From Pseudomonadota bacterium (GTDB lineage Bacteria; Pseudomonadota; Alphaproteobacteria; Rhizobiales; Rhizobiaceae): DNA of 5,781 bases. Where the stretch lies: assembly GCA_023388675.1 (NCBI GenBank), contig JAEWFU010000034.1, positions 1 to 5,781 of the forward strand, written 5' to 3'. The notes beneath the pieces were generated by a model, which was given only the letters and a program-made list of their open reading frames with translations, was not told the DNA's origin and ran no database searches. Positions 1-5,781 of the stretch are shown in pieces (position 1 is the stretch's first letter; each line of letters starts with the position of its first letter). A program made the position numbers and the translations under genes.

Positions 1-188
1 CGGTCGCCGAAACGCGGATTGCGCACCGCCACGCGAAACGCCGAAGCGTTGCGGGCACCGGAAGCAAGCGGTGCCGATGCACGGGTCGGAGACGACGATT
101 CGGGTGCAAGATCACCGAAATCATAGCTGACGCTGGTGCAGGCGGTGACAAAAGCGGTCAATAGAAGGGCCGCGATCCGCAGCATCAT
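1..188 (-). CDS. Putative lipoprotein, N-terminal fragment (3' end outside window)
   Basis: The minus strand is open from an ATG at 188 to the left edge, giving 62 codons. The visible protein starts MMLRIAALLLTAFVTACTS. It has a positive residue (R4), a hydrophobic stretch at residues 5-15 and a lipobox V-T-A-C with the modified cysteine at residue 17, so a signal peptidase II-processed lipoprotein is expected. The sequence after the cysteine is Ser/Ala/Pro-rich, as in a periplasmic linker, and leads into RNASAFRVAVRNPRFGDR, where a folded domain may start. Two ATGs stand in tandem (188 and 185). A G-rich ribosome binding site (GGGGGGA on the minus strand, 189-195) lies right against the first ATG, so the second ATG has the better spacing. 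The gene diverges from the serine hydrolase. I do not recognise the family; the lipoprotein call rests on the signal sequence only. Confidence 0.72.
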   Translation of the reverse strand, partial: MMLRIAALLLTAFVTACTSVSYDFGDLAPESSSPTRASAPLASGARNASAFRVAVRNPRFGD

Positions 189-249
189 TCCCCCCGGGCT
201 CCAAGGCAGCAGCGCTCGAATCGCCTGCGCGCCAAGGCCAGCAATAATC

Positions 250-270
250 GATGACTGCCGTTCCGTCATC
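250..270. promoter_or_regulatory. Weak dyad in the divergent intergenic region
   Basis: GATGAC at 250-255 is repeated as its reverse complement GTCATC at 265-270, with a 9-nt spacer. It lies in the 184-bp region between the divergent lipoprotein and serine hydrolase genes (189-372), where an operator for either gene would be expected. I could not place a convincing -35/-10 pair on either strand. The best plus-strand candidate is TTGATT at 311-316, but the hexamer 17 bp further on is poor. A 6-bp match can arise by chance. Confidence 0.2.
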
Positions 271-372
271 CACGCGGCCGGTACCCGCTACTGTCGTATC
301 GTCGAAAGCATTGATTTTCCGTCGCTTCCTGCCAAGAGTTCACGACAAAGTCATGAGGGCGAGCAGGGGAAG

Positions 373-1746
373 ATGCGAATCATCGGCAAGATACTGAAGG
401 GGCTTTTGATCCTCGTTGTGCTCGTGGCGGTGGGAGCCGCGGGCTGGCTCTATTTCGCGCCGCCTGCGCTGATCCGGGTGGGAACCGCCTATTCGGCCAA
501 GATCGTGTGTTCCAACCATTTCCTGGCCGGACGCGATGCGCAGGCCGTGCTGGCGCTCGACGTGCAGGCGCCGGGGCACCCGCTGCTCAAATACATCTAC
601 GTCGATGTGGACGAGGCGGCCGGCAGCGTTTCGGCCAAGCTTCTCGGGTTGTTCGGAGAGGGACGCGCCATTTATCGCGAAGGTGCAGGCTGCGCGACCT
701 TGCCGGCCGGCGCGGAATTGGCGGCTCTGGAACCGCTTCCGTCGGCCGGGATGCCGAATCCGAATGCGCTGTGGCCGTTCGGCGAGCGTGTCGAGGCATC
801 GCAGGACCCTGCGCTTGCTAGCGTACTCGACGATGCGAACCTGACCGGCCCCGGCATGCGGGCCGTAGTCGTCGCCCACAACGGACGCATTGTCGGCGAG
901 CGCTACGGCGACGGGTTCGGGCCGGAGACGCCGCTGCTGGGCTGGTCGATGACCAAGACCGTGACCGCCGCCATCATCGGCGCGCTGGTCGGCGAGGACA
1001 GGTTGTCGCTCGACCAGGACGGGCTGTTCGAGGAATGGGACATCGACGAACGCGGGACGATCACCATCGCCGACCTGATGGCGATGTCGAGCGGGCTGGA
1101 GTTCAACGAGGACTATGGCGACGTCACCGACGTAACCCGCATGCTCTACCTGCAGCCGGACATGGCGACATTCGCGGCCGACAAGCCTCTGGCGGGGCCG
1201 ATCGGCGAAACCTTCAGCTATTCCAGCGGCACGACGCTGCTGCTTTCGCGCATCTGGCAGAACGCCTTCGACGATCCGGCAGAGGCGTTCGCGTTTCCGC
1301 GTGGGGCGCTCTTTACACCCATCGGCATGACCAGCGCCGTGCTGGAACCCGATGCGAGCGGCACCTTCGTCGGCTCGTCCTACCTCTACGCGACCGGGCG
1401 CGACTGGGCCCGGTTCGGGCAGTTCCTGCTCGATGAAGGCAAGTGGCGAGGTCAGCAGGTTCTTCCGGAGGGGTTTGTGTCGTGGATGCGTGAGGAGGCG
1501 CCGGCGTCCGAAGGCAAATACGGGCGCGGGCAAGTCTGGCTGGAGGGCTCGGATGCCGGGGCTTCGGCGCCGGGGCTTCCCCAAGACACGTTCTGGCTGC
1601 GCGGGCATGACGGGCAGACCGTGGCCGTCGTGCCTTCGCAAAGGCTGGTGGTGGTCAGGCTCGGCCTGACGCCTTCGAAGCTCGGCCATCGGCCGGAGCC
1701 GCTTGTCGCCGCGCTTGCGGCGTTGCTGCCGACCGAAAACGACTAG
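373..1746 (+). CDS. Membrane-anchored serine hydrolase, beta-lactamase / 6-aminohexanoate-dimer hydrolase-like
   Basis: A 457-residue protein of the penicillin-recognising serine hydrolase fold (Pfam Beta-lactamase; class C enzymes, EstB esterases, NylB). Residues 1-30 hold a basic start (MRIIGKILKG) and one hydrophobic segment at about 9-28, an uncleaved anchor that should place the enzyme in the periplasm. Catalytic motifs are visible in order: S192-M-T-K195 (nucleophile Ser and general-base Lys), Y283-S-S285 at the position of the YxN/YSN motif, and H412-D-G-Q415 at the place of the KTG-like third motif on a beta strand. The family acts on esters, amides or peptides; the substrate cannot be told. 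I chose ATG 373 because AGGGGA at 365-370 precedes it and because it starts at the anchor. The reading frame stays open back to 136, but that extension overlaps the divergent lipoprotein and has no domain features. The gene looks monocistronic and is followed by a hairpin. A true beta-lactamase is less likely given the anchor and the YSS motif. Confidence 0.88.
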   Translation: MRIIGKILKGLLILVVLVAVGAAGWLYFAPPALIRVGTAYSAKIVCSNHFLAGRDAQAVLALDVQAPGHPLLKYIYVDVDEAAGSVSAKLLGLFGEGRAIYREGAGCATLPAGAELAALEPLPSAGMPNPNALWPFGERVEASQDPALASVLDDANLTGPGMRAVVVAHNGRIVGERYGDGFGPETPLLGWSMTKTVTAAIIGALVGEDRLSLDQDGLFEEWDIDERGTITIADLMAMSSGLEFNEDYGDVTDVTRMLYLQPDMATFAADKPLAGPIGETFSYSSGTTLLLSRIWQNAFDDPAEAFAFPRGALFTPIGMTSAVLEPDASGTFVGSSYLYATGRDWARFGQFLLDEGKWRGQQVLPEGFVSWMREEAPASEGKYGRGQVWLEGSDAGASAPGLPQDTFWLRGHDGQTVAVVPSQRLVVVRLGLTPSKLGHRPEPLVAALAALLPTEND

Positions 1747-1774
1747 GCGCAGGCTTCCGATTTCCTGACAACGC

Positions 1775-1798
1775 GCATGTGCCGGGGTCGGCGCATGC
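1775..1798 (+). terminator. Putative hairpin terminator after the serine hydrolase
   Basis: GCATGTGCCG at 1775-1784 pairs with CGGCGCATGC at 1789-1798 around a 4-nt loop (GGGT). That is a 10-bp stem with one T-G wobble pair. It begins 28 bp after the serine hydrolase stop and ends 15 bp before the arsR -35 box. The T-run downstream is short and displaced (TTTT at 1806-1809), so intrinsic termination is plausible but not textbook. Confidence 0.5.
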
Positions 1799-1813
1799 AA
1801 ACGGATTTTCCCA

Positions 1814-1842
1814 TTGACATAACTTATGTGTTATATAACATT
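1814..1842 (+). promoter_or_regulatory. Probable sigma-70 promoter of the arsR operon
   Basis: A perfect -35 hexamer TTGACA lies at 1814-1819. The -10 is less certain: TAACAT at 1836-1841 gives a 16-bp spacer, while TATAAC at 1834-1839 resembles the consensus better but leaves only 14 bp. Either choice puts transcription start near 1846-1849, just before the ribosome binding site, so the leader would be under 20 nt. The segment is sharply AT-rich against its surroundings. The -10 and spacer lie wholly inside the palindrome at 1819-1850, which fits repression by blocking RNA polymerase. Confidence 0.7.
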
Positions 1843-1850
1843 TAAGTTAT
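1819..1850. promoter_or_regulatory. 32-bp palindromic operator, two abutting ATAAC-N6-GTTAT sites
   Basis: The segment is a dyad centred between 1834 and 1835. The outer arms ATAACTTA (1819-1826) and TAAGTTAT (1843-1850) are exact reverse complements, and the core TGTTATATAACA (1829-1840) is a perfect 12-bp palindrome. Only positions 1827-1828 and 1841-1842 break the symmetry. It can also be read as two tandem 16-bp sites, ATAACTTATGTGTTAT (1819-1834) and ATAACATTTAAGTTAT (1835-1850), each ATAAC-N6-GTTAT. ArsR-family dimers typically bind such AT-rich inverted repeats over their own promoter. The position over the -10, directly upstream of arsR, makes autoregulation the natural reading. Confidence 0.75.
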
Positions 1851-1864
1851 AGGAGTGATTGGAG

Positions 1865-2203
1865 ATGAACACTCTCGATGCCGCGTTTGCGGCTTTGTCG
1901 GACCCGACCCGGCGCGCGATCCTTTCAAGGCTCGCAACCGGCGAGGCGACGGTGATGGAACTGGCGGAGCCGTTCGCGATGTCGCAGCCCGCGATTTCCC
2001 GGCATCTCAAGGTGCTGGAAGGAGCGGGACTGATCACGCGGAGGGTTGAGGGCGCAAAACGGCCGTGCCGTCTCGCGCCGCAGGCGATCACGGAGATCGA
2101 CCGCTGGCTCGACTGGCTGAGGAAGGCGATGGAGGCCAACTACGGCCGGCTCGACGCCGTCCTGATGGAACTGGAACGAAACGAAGGAAAGGAAGACCAA
2201 TGA
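1865..2203 (+). CDS. ArsR-family winged-helix transcriptional repressor
   Basis: A 112-residue DNA-binding protein, the usual length for the ArsR/SmtB family. The winged helix-turn-helix spans about residues 4-72: LSDPTRRAILSRL is the hallmark first helix (11-23), the recognition helix follows S40-Q-P-A-I-S-R-H-L-K-V-L51, and the wing is around T58-R69. There is no CxC metal site and only one cysteine (C68), so metal sensing of the ArsR/SmtB type is unlikely. The C-terminal helix (W81-L-D-W-L, then E90-A-N-Y-G-R-L) is typical of members paired with SRPBCC genes. ATG 1865 is preferred, with AGGAG at 1851-1855 nine nt upstream; an in-frame TTG at 1859 is too close to that site. The stop overlaps the next start as ATGA, so the two genes are translationally coupled. 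Likely role: repressor of its own operon through the 1819-1850 palindrome. The inducer is unknown. Confidence 0.93.
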   Translation: MNTLDAAFAALSDPTRRAILSRLATGEATVMELAEPFAMSQPAISRHLKVLEGAGLITRRVEGAKRPCRLAPQAITEIDRWLDWLRKAMEANYGRLDAVLMELERNEGKEDQ

Positions 2204-2685
2204 GCAAGCTGAAGCTCGTCACCGAGGGCGACACCCACGTCGTCGTGACCCGCCATTTCGCCGCCCGGCCCGAGACGGTCTATCGGGCGCATACCGAGCC
2301 GGAACTGATCCGCAAGTGGATGCTGGGCCCGGACGGCTGGACGATGACCGAATGCATAAACGAGGCGAAGCCGGGCGGTAATGTCCGCTATGCCTGGTCG
2401 GACGGCAACGGCAATGGGTTTCACCTCACCGGTGAATATATCGCGCTGGAGCCGTTCAGCCGGATCGAGCATGTCGAGCGCATGCACCTGCCCGACCCGA
2501 CGCCCGACAACCACATCGAGACGCGTTTCGTGCCGGATGGCGACGGCACGCTGATGACCATGCGCATGACGCTGCCCGACAGCGCGACGCGCGAGGCGAT
2601 GCTTGCCACCGGCATGGACCAGGGCATGGAGGCAAGCTACGCGCGGATGGAAGAGCTCATCGTGGCGGGCAAGCTCGCAGCCTGA
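2200..2685 (+). CDS. SRPBCC / AHSA1-domain protein
   Basis: A 161-residue cytoplasmic protein of the START/Bet v 1-like superfamily (SRPBCC; Pfam AHSA1, activator of Hsp90 ATPase homologue 1-like), which forms a helix-grip fold around a hydrophobic pocket. The family pattern is clear: a first strand with VVVTRHFAARPETVYRAHTE (14-33), then the helix PELIRKWMLGPDGW (34-47), where the Lys-Trp pair is a common signature, then alternating strands to about residue 120 and a long C-terminal helix from about 126 to the end (MLATGMDQGMEASYARMEEL). The domain fills the whole protein. The start codon overlaps the arsR stop (ATGA), and GAAGGAAAGGA just upstream serves as the ribosome binding site. Longer in-frame starts back to 2065 would lie inside arsR and are not credible. 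Single-domain bacterial members paired with ArsR rarely have a proven function; ligand binding or detoxification is an inference. Confidence 0.92.
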   Translation: MSKLKLVTEGDTHVVVTRHFAARPETVYRAHTEPELIRKWMLGPDGWTMTECINEAKPGGNVRYAWSDGNGNGFHLTGEYIALEPFSRIEHVERMHLPDPTPDNHIETRFVPDGDGTLMTMRMTLPDSATREAMLATGMDQGMEASYARMEELIVAGKLAA

Positions 2686-2705
2686 GGCTCCGTCTTGCCT
2701 CCAGG
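2681..2705 (+). other. Imperfect hairpin after the SRPBCC gene
   Basis: CCTGAGGC at 2681-2688, which contains the SRPBCC stop codon, can pair with GCCTCCAGG at 2697-2705 with one bulged C (2701) and an 8-nt loop. It lies in the 62-bp gap before the cupin gene. No T-run follows, so full termination is doubtful. It could lower read-through or protect the arsR-SRPBCC message. The stem could also be chance in GC-rich DNA. Confidence 0.27.
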
Positions 2706-2747
2706 CGTCGCGTCGATCATCCTCCACGTTCCATTCGAGGAGGCCAC

Positions 2748-3137
2748 ATGACTCGACGCGACTTCGACCCTGCGACCGTCACGCCCGACGGTCGTCCGCC
2801 CGCCAAGGCGCGGCTTTTCGATGCCACGGTTGACGGACCCTACCGTGGCTCGATCAACGGCGAGACCCTTGCAACGCAGATCACGGTCCTGACCTACGGC
2901 AATGACGAGCCGGGGGTCGGGCCAGTGCTGCATGTTCATCCCTACGATGAGGTGTTCGTTGTCCAGAAAGGCCGCGCGCGCTTCTTCGTCGGGGACCAGA
3001 CGATCGACGCCGAGGCGGGCGACACGGTCATGGGCCCCGCGGGGGTGCCGCACAAATTCATCAATCTCGGCCCCGGACGGCTCCAGACGCTCGACATCCA
3101 CCTGTCGCCACGCTGGATCCAGACCAACCTCGAATAG
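2748..3137 (+). CDS. Single-domain cupin protein
   Basis: A 129-residue small metal-binding beta-barrel protein (Pfam Cupin_2). Both conserved cupin motifs are complete. Motif 1 is G56-x5-H62-V-H64-x3-E68-x6-G75, and motif 2 is G91-x5-P97-A-G99-VP-H102-x3-N106. H62, H64, E68 and H102 form the standard site for a divalent metal (Fe, Mn, Ni or Zn). The first 40 residues are a strand-rich lead-in and the tail ends shortly after the barrel (HLSPRWIQTNLE). No signal peptide is seen, so it should be cytoplasmic. GAGGAGG at 2737-2743 ends 4 nt before the ATG, a strong ribosome binding site. The gene follows SRPBCC by 62 bp in the same direction and may be a third operon member, with an imperfect hairpin between. 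It is convergent with the oxoprolinase gene. Cupins of this size include isomerases, dioxygenases and simple sensors; the reaction cannot be deduced. Confidence 0.9.
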   Translation: MTRRDFDPATVTPDGRPPAKARLFDATVDGPYRGSINGETLATQITVLTYGNDEPGVGPVLHVHPYDEVFVVQKGRARFFVGDQTIDAEAGDTVMGPAGVPHKFINLGPGRLQTLDIHLSPRWIQTNLE

Positions 3138-3139
3138 GA

Positions 3140-3160
3140 GGGCGCGGCTCAGCCGCGCCC
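3140..3160. terminator. Putative bidirectional terminator hairpin at the convergent junction
   Basis: GGGCGCGGCT at 3140-3149 and AGCCGCGCCC at 3151-3160 are exact reverse complements around a single C, so a GC-rich stem of 8-9 bp with a 3-5-nt loop can form on either transcript. It starts 3 nt after the cupin stop and includes the stop codon and last codons of the oxoprolinase gene on the other strand. The two stop codons are only 11 bp apart. No T-run follows on either side, so it may end transcription inefficiently or mainly stabilise 3' ends. Confidence 0.5.
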
Positions 3161-5781
3161 GAAACCTCCGGCCGTCGGCGTGGTGAGGATGACGGCCTCG
3201 CCGGCCTCCAGCATCGTCTGGTCGCAGGCTTTGAGCAGTTCGACCTTTCCGTCGAGCCGGCGCACCTCCGTCGAGCCGGTCTCGCCGTCGCCGCCGCCCG
3301 CGACGCCGCGCGGTGGATGCTGTCGGTGCGAGGACAGGATCGCGCATTCCATCCGTTCAAGGAAGCGGATCGTGCGCCTCGTGCCGTCGCCGGCATTCCA
3401 CTTGCCCTTGCCGCCCGATCCTTCGCGGATGTGGAAATCCTCGAGAAGCACGGGGAAGCGCAGCTCCAGGATTTCCGGATCGGTCAGCCGTGAGTTGGTC
3501 ATGTGGACGTGGACGCCCGACGTTCCCGCGAAACCCTTGCCATCGTTGGTCTGGCCGGCCGGGGAGCCGGAGCAGATCGTCTCGTAGTACTGATAGGTCT
3601 CGTTGCCGAAGGTGAGGTTGTTCATCGTGCCTTGCGAATTGGCGATGGCGCCCATCGCCCCGAAGATCGCATTGGTGACGTGCTGCGAGGTCTCGACATT
3701 GCCGGCCACCACGGCCGCCGGGTAGGCCGGACGCAGCATGCAGCCCTCGGGAATGACGATGTTGATCGGCCGCAGGCAGCCGGCATTCATCGGAATGTTG
3801 TTCTCGACCATCACCCGGAACGCGTAGAGCACGGCCGCGCGCGCGACCGGCTCGGGCGCGTTGAAGTTGTTCTTCTGCACCGGCGATGTGCCGGTGAAAT
3901 CGACGGTGGCCTCGCGCTTGGTGCGGTCGACCGTGATCTGCACCTTGATGACCTGGCCGGTATCGGTTGGGTATTCGTATTCCGAGCTGTCCGGCAGGCG
4001 TTCCAATACACGGCGCACGCTTTCGGCGGCATTGTCCTGCACATGGCCCATATAGGCCTCGACCGTCTCCAGCCCGAAATGCGTGACCATCTTGCGCAGC
4101 TCCGCCACGCCCTTCTCGTTGGCGGCGATCTGCGCCTTGAGGTCGGCGATGTTCTGGTGCGGGTTGCGGGCCGGGTAGGGATGATCGGTCAGAAGCGTGT
4201 GAAGCTCCGCCTCGCGGAAGCGTCCGCGTTCGACAAGGCGGAAATTGTCGAACAGCACGCCTTCCTCGTCCACGGTGGTGGCAAGCGGCGTCATCGAGCC
4301 CGGCGCGGTGCCGCCCACATCCGCATGATGACCGCGCGATGCCGCATAGAAGAGGATTTCCTTGCCGGCGTCGTCGAAGACTGGCGTTACCACCGTTATG
4401 TCGGGCAGGTGGGTGCCGCCGTTGTAGGGTGCGTTCAGAGCGAAGACGTCGCCCGGGTGAATGTCGCCCTCGTTGAGCCGGATGATCGTTTCCACCGACC
4501 GGTCCATGGAACCCAGATGCACCGGCATGTGCGGCGCGTTGGCGACCAGTGCGCCGGTGCGATCGAAGACGGCGCAGGAGAAGTCCAACCGCTCCTTGAT
4601 GTTGACCGAATAGGCGGTGTTCTGCAGCGTCACGCCCATCTGCTCGGCGATCGACATGAACAGGTTGTTGAACACCTCGAGCATGACCGGATCGGCTGCG
4701 GTGCCCAGCGCGGCCAGCCGGCGCTTCTTCTCGATGCGGCGCAGGAGAACGTGGTTCTTGGCGGTGATCTCGGCCTGCCAGCCCGGCTCGATCACGATGG
4801 TCTGATGGCTTTCGATCAGCAGCGCGGGGCCAGTGATACGGTTGCCGGGAACGAGGTTCTCGCGGCGGTGGACGGCGGTGTCATGCCATTCGCCCTCGAA
4901 GAAGACTCTTCGTGCTTCCCCCGCGACGGCGGCGGTGTCACCGGTCGCGGCGTCGCGCTCGTCGCGGCCGGCGTTGCGGGTGTCCACGCCTTCAACGCTA
5001 ATCGATTCCACCACCGCCGGCTTGTCGTCGTAGATGAAGCCGAATTGCGCCTTGTGGGCCGCCTCGAAGGCCTTGCGGGCATTGGCGATAGAGCCACTGT
5101 CAAAGGTGACGGGCAGGGCGGTATCGGTTCCCTCGTAGCGAACCTGCAACACCGGCTTCCAGCCGATGCGATCGGACGGCACGCCCTGCGCGGAAAGCTC
5201 CTCGGCGACGGCGTCGCGCAGATGGGCGATGGTCGCCTCGATCTCCGTAAGCGAGCTATCGGCAAGCGGCGCGAGCAAGGCCTGCTGACGCGAGGCAAAG
5301 ATCGCCGAGAGACCGATGCCGTAGGCCGAGAGCAGGCCGGAGAACGGATGGATCAGCACGGCTTCCATGCCGAGCGCATCGGCTACGAGGCAGGCGTGCT
5401 GGCCGCCCGCGCCGCCGAAGCAGTTGAGCAGATATTCGGTGACGTCGTAGCCGCGCTGGACCGAGATCTTTTTGATGGCGTTGGCCATGTTCTCCACGGC
5501 GATCGTCACGAAGCCCTCGGCAACCGCTTCCGGCGTGCGGCCGTCGCCTATTTCTGCTGCCATCGCCGCAAATTTCGCGCGCACGGTCTCGGTGTCCAGC
5601 GGCTGGTCCTGTTCGGGACCGAAGATAGCCGGGAAGAAATCGGGCTGGAGCTTGCCAAGCATCACGTTGGCATCGGTGACGGCCAGCGGGCCGCCGCGCC
5701 GGTAGCATGCCGGTCCCGGATTGGCTCCTGCCGAATCCGGACCGGTCTGGAAGCGCCCCGCCTCGTAGTGCAGGACCGAGC
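3149..5781 (-). CDS. Fused hydantoinase A/B protein, probable ATP-dependent 5-oxoprolinase (5' end outside window)
   Basis: An open frame runs from the right edge to the TGA at 3149-3151, giving 876 visible residues; fused family members are about 1200-1300 long, so roughly the first 300-400 residues are missing. Visible residues 1-355 are the C-terminal half of the HyuA part: [12 protein letters not shown] (19-30) is a family signature, and GGAGGQHAC (122-130) matches the motif of 5-oxoprolinases. The HyuB part begins near D363-PVMLEVFNN and runs to the end, with [25 protein letters not shown] (H484, H485), [14 protein letters not shown] and the C-terminal GGFGRG. The two parts are joined in one frame. 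Known chemistry: 5-oxo-L-proline + ATP + 2 H2O gives L-glutamate + ADP + Pi in the cytoplasm. An N-methylhydantoinase or related lactamase is the alternative. A GTG at 5665 followed by ATG 5662 is internal: upstream codons keep the family sequence, so it is not the start. The gene is convergent with the cupin. Confidence 0.9.
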   Translation of the reverse strand, partial: SVLHYEAGRFQTGPDSAGANPGPACYRRGGPLAVTDANVMLGKLQPDFFPAIFGPEQDQPLDTETVRAKFAAMAAEIGDGRTPEAVAEGFVTIAVENMANAIKKISVQRGYDVTEYLLNCFGGAGGQHACLVADALGMEAVLIHPFSGLLSAYGIGLSAIFASRQQALLAPLADSSLTEIEATIAHLRDAVAEELSAQGVPSDRIGWKPVLQVRYEGTDTALPVTFDSGSIANARKAFEAAHKAQFGFIYDDKPAVVESISVEGVDTRNAGRDERDAATGDTAAVAGEARRVFFEGEWHDTAVHRRENLVPGNRITGPALLIESHQTIVIEPGWQAEITAKNHVLLRRIEKKRRLAALGTAADPVMLEVFNNLFMSIAEQMGVTLQNTAYSVNIKERLDFSCAVFDRTGALVANAPHMPVHLGSMDRSVETIIRLNEGDIHPGDVFALNAPYNGGTHLPDITVVTPVFDDAGKEILFYAASRGHHADVGGTAPGSMTPLATTVDEEGVLFDNFRLVERGRFREAELHTLLTDHPYPARNPHQNIADLKAQIAANEKGVAELRKMVTHFGLETVEAYMGHVQDNAAESVRRVLERLPDSSEYEYPTDTGQVIKVQITVDRTKREATVDFTGTSPVQKNNFNAPEPVARAAVLYAFRVMVENNIPMNAGCLRPINIVIPEGCMLRPAYPAAVVAGNVETSQHVTNAIFGAMGAIANSQGTMNNLTFGNETYQYYETICSGSPAGQTNDGKGFAGTSGVHVHMTNSRLTDPEILELRFPVLLEDFHIREGSGGKGKWNAGDGTRRTIRFLERMECAILSSHRQHPPRGVAGGGDGETGSTEVRRLDGKVELLKACDQTMLEAGEAVILTTPTAGGFGRG

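Noticed and set aside
136..372. In-frame 79-codon N-terminal extension of the serine hydrolase
   Set aside because: It overlaps the start of the divergent lipoprotein and would bury the membrane anchor behind an unpatterned segment; ATG 373 has a good ribosome binding site and begins at the anchor.
340..1800. A 486-codon open frame on the minus strand opposite the serine hydrolase
   Set aside because: It is Arg/His/Pro-rich without any domain pattern, mirrors a gene with complete catalytic motifs, and is the usual antisense shadow in GC-rich DNA.
1819..1850. The palindrome as a transcription terminator or a mobile-element end
   Set aside because: It is AT-rich, overlaps a TTGACA promoter directly before arsR and is built of regular half-sites, which fits an operator; no transposase or target duplication is present.
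2065..2199. Longer start for the SRPBCC protein inside arsR
   Set aside because: The extra residues are an out-of-frame reading of arsR with no family similarity; the ATGA-coupled ATG at 2200 begins exactly where the family begins.
2140..2727. A 195-codon minus-strand frame opposite the SRPBCC gene
   Set aside because: Shadow of a gene with clear AHSA1 features; no recognisable motif of its own and no ribosome binding site that I can see.
2637..3347. A 236-codon minus-strand frame across the cupin and the oxoprolinase end
   Set aside because: It spans two well-supported genes and the convergent junction, and its composition is dominated by Arg and Ala; no domain pattern.
5663..5665. GTG (with ATG at 5660-5662) as the start of the oxoprolinase gene
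   Set aside because: The frame stays open to the window edge and the upstream codons encode the conserved [12 protein letters not shown] family segment, so the codon is internal.

Overview
The window is GC-rich, apart from one short AT-rich patch at about 1813-1860. Its gene families are typical of a Gram-negative soil or host-associated alphaproteobacterium. Rhizobiales (Phyllobacteriaceae-like) would fit, but that placement is a general impression and no taxonomic marker is present. I see no rRNA, tRNA, CRISPR array, insertion sequence or phage gene, and no long repeat.

Layout from left to right: (1) 1-188, minus strand, the N-terminal part of a small lipoprotein that runs off the left edge. 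(2) 189-372, a divergent intergenic region. (3) 373-1746, plus strand, a membrane-anchored serine hydrolase of the beta-lactamase-like / NylB-like class, followed by a GC-rich hairpin at 1775-1798. (4) 1814-1850, a promoter overlapped by a striking 32-bp dyad that is made of two abutting ATAAC-N6-GTTAT sites. (5) 1865-2203 and 2200-2685, an ArsR-family repressor gene overlapping an SRPBCC/AHSA1-domain gene by ATGA. (6) 2748-3137, plus strand, a single-domain cupin with complete metal-binding motifs, perhaps the third gene of the same operon. (7) 3149-5781, minus strand, convergent with the cupin: most of a fused HyuA-HyuB protein, probably ATP-dependent 5-oxoprolinase, whose N-terminus lies beyond the right edge. 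A perfect 10-bp inverted repeat at 3140-3160 sits at the convergent junction.

The arsR-SRPBCC pair is a common two-gene cassette. The repressor probably controls its own promoter through the palindrome, and the SRPBCC protein probably binds or modifies a small hydrophobic ligand. The cupin lies 62 bp downstream with its own strong ribosome binding site and could be read from the same promoter. The serine hydrolase and the oxoprolinase both act on amide or lactam-like bonds, but nothing in the sequence links them in one pathway.

I found no convincing undescribed system. The most informative non-coding signal is the tandem operator in front of arsR.
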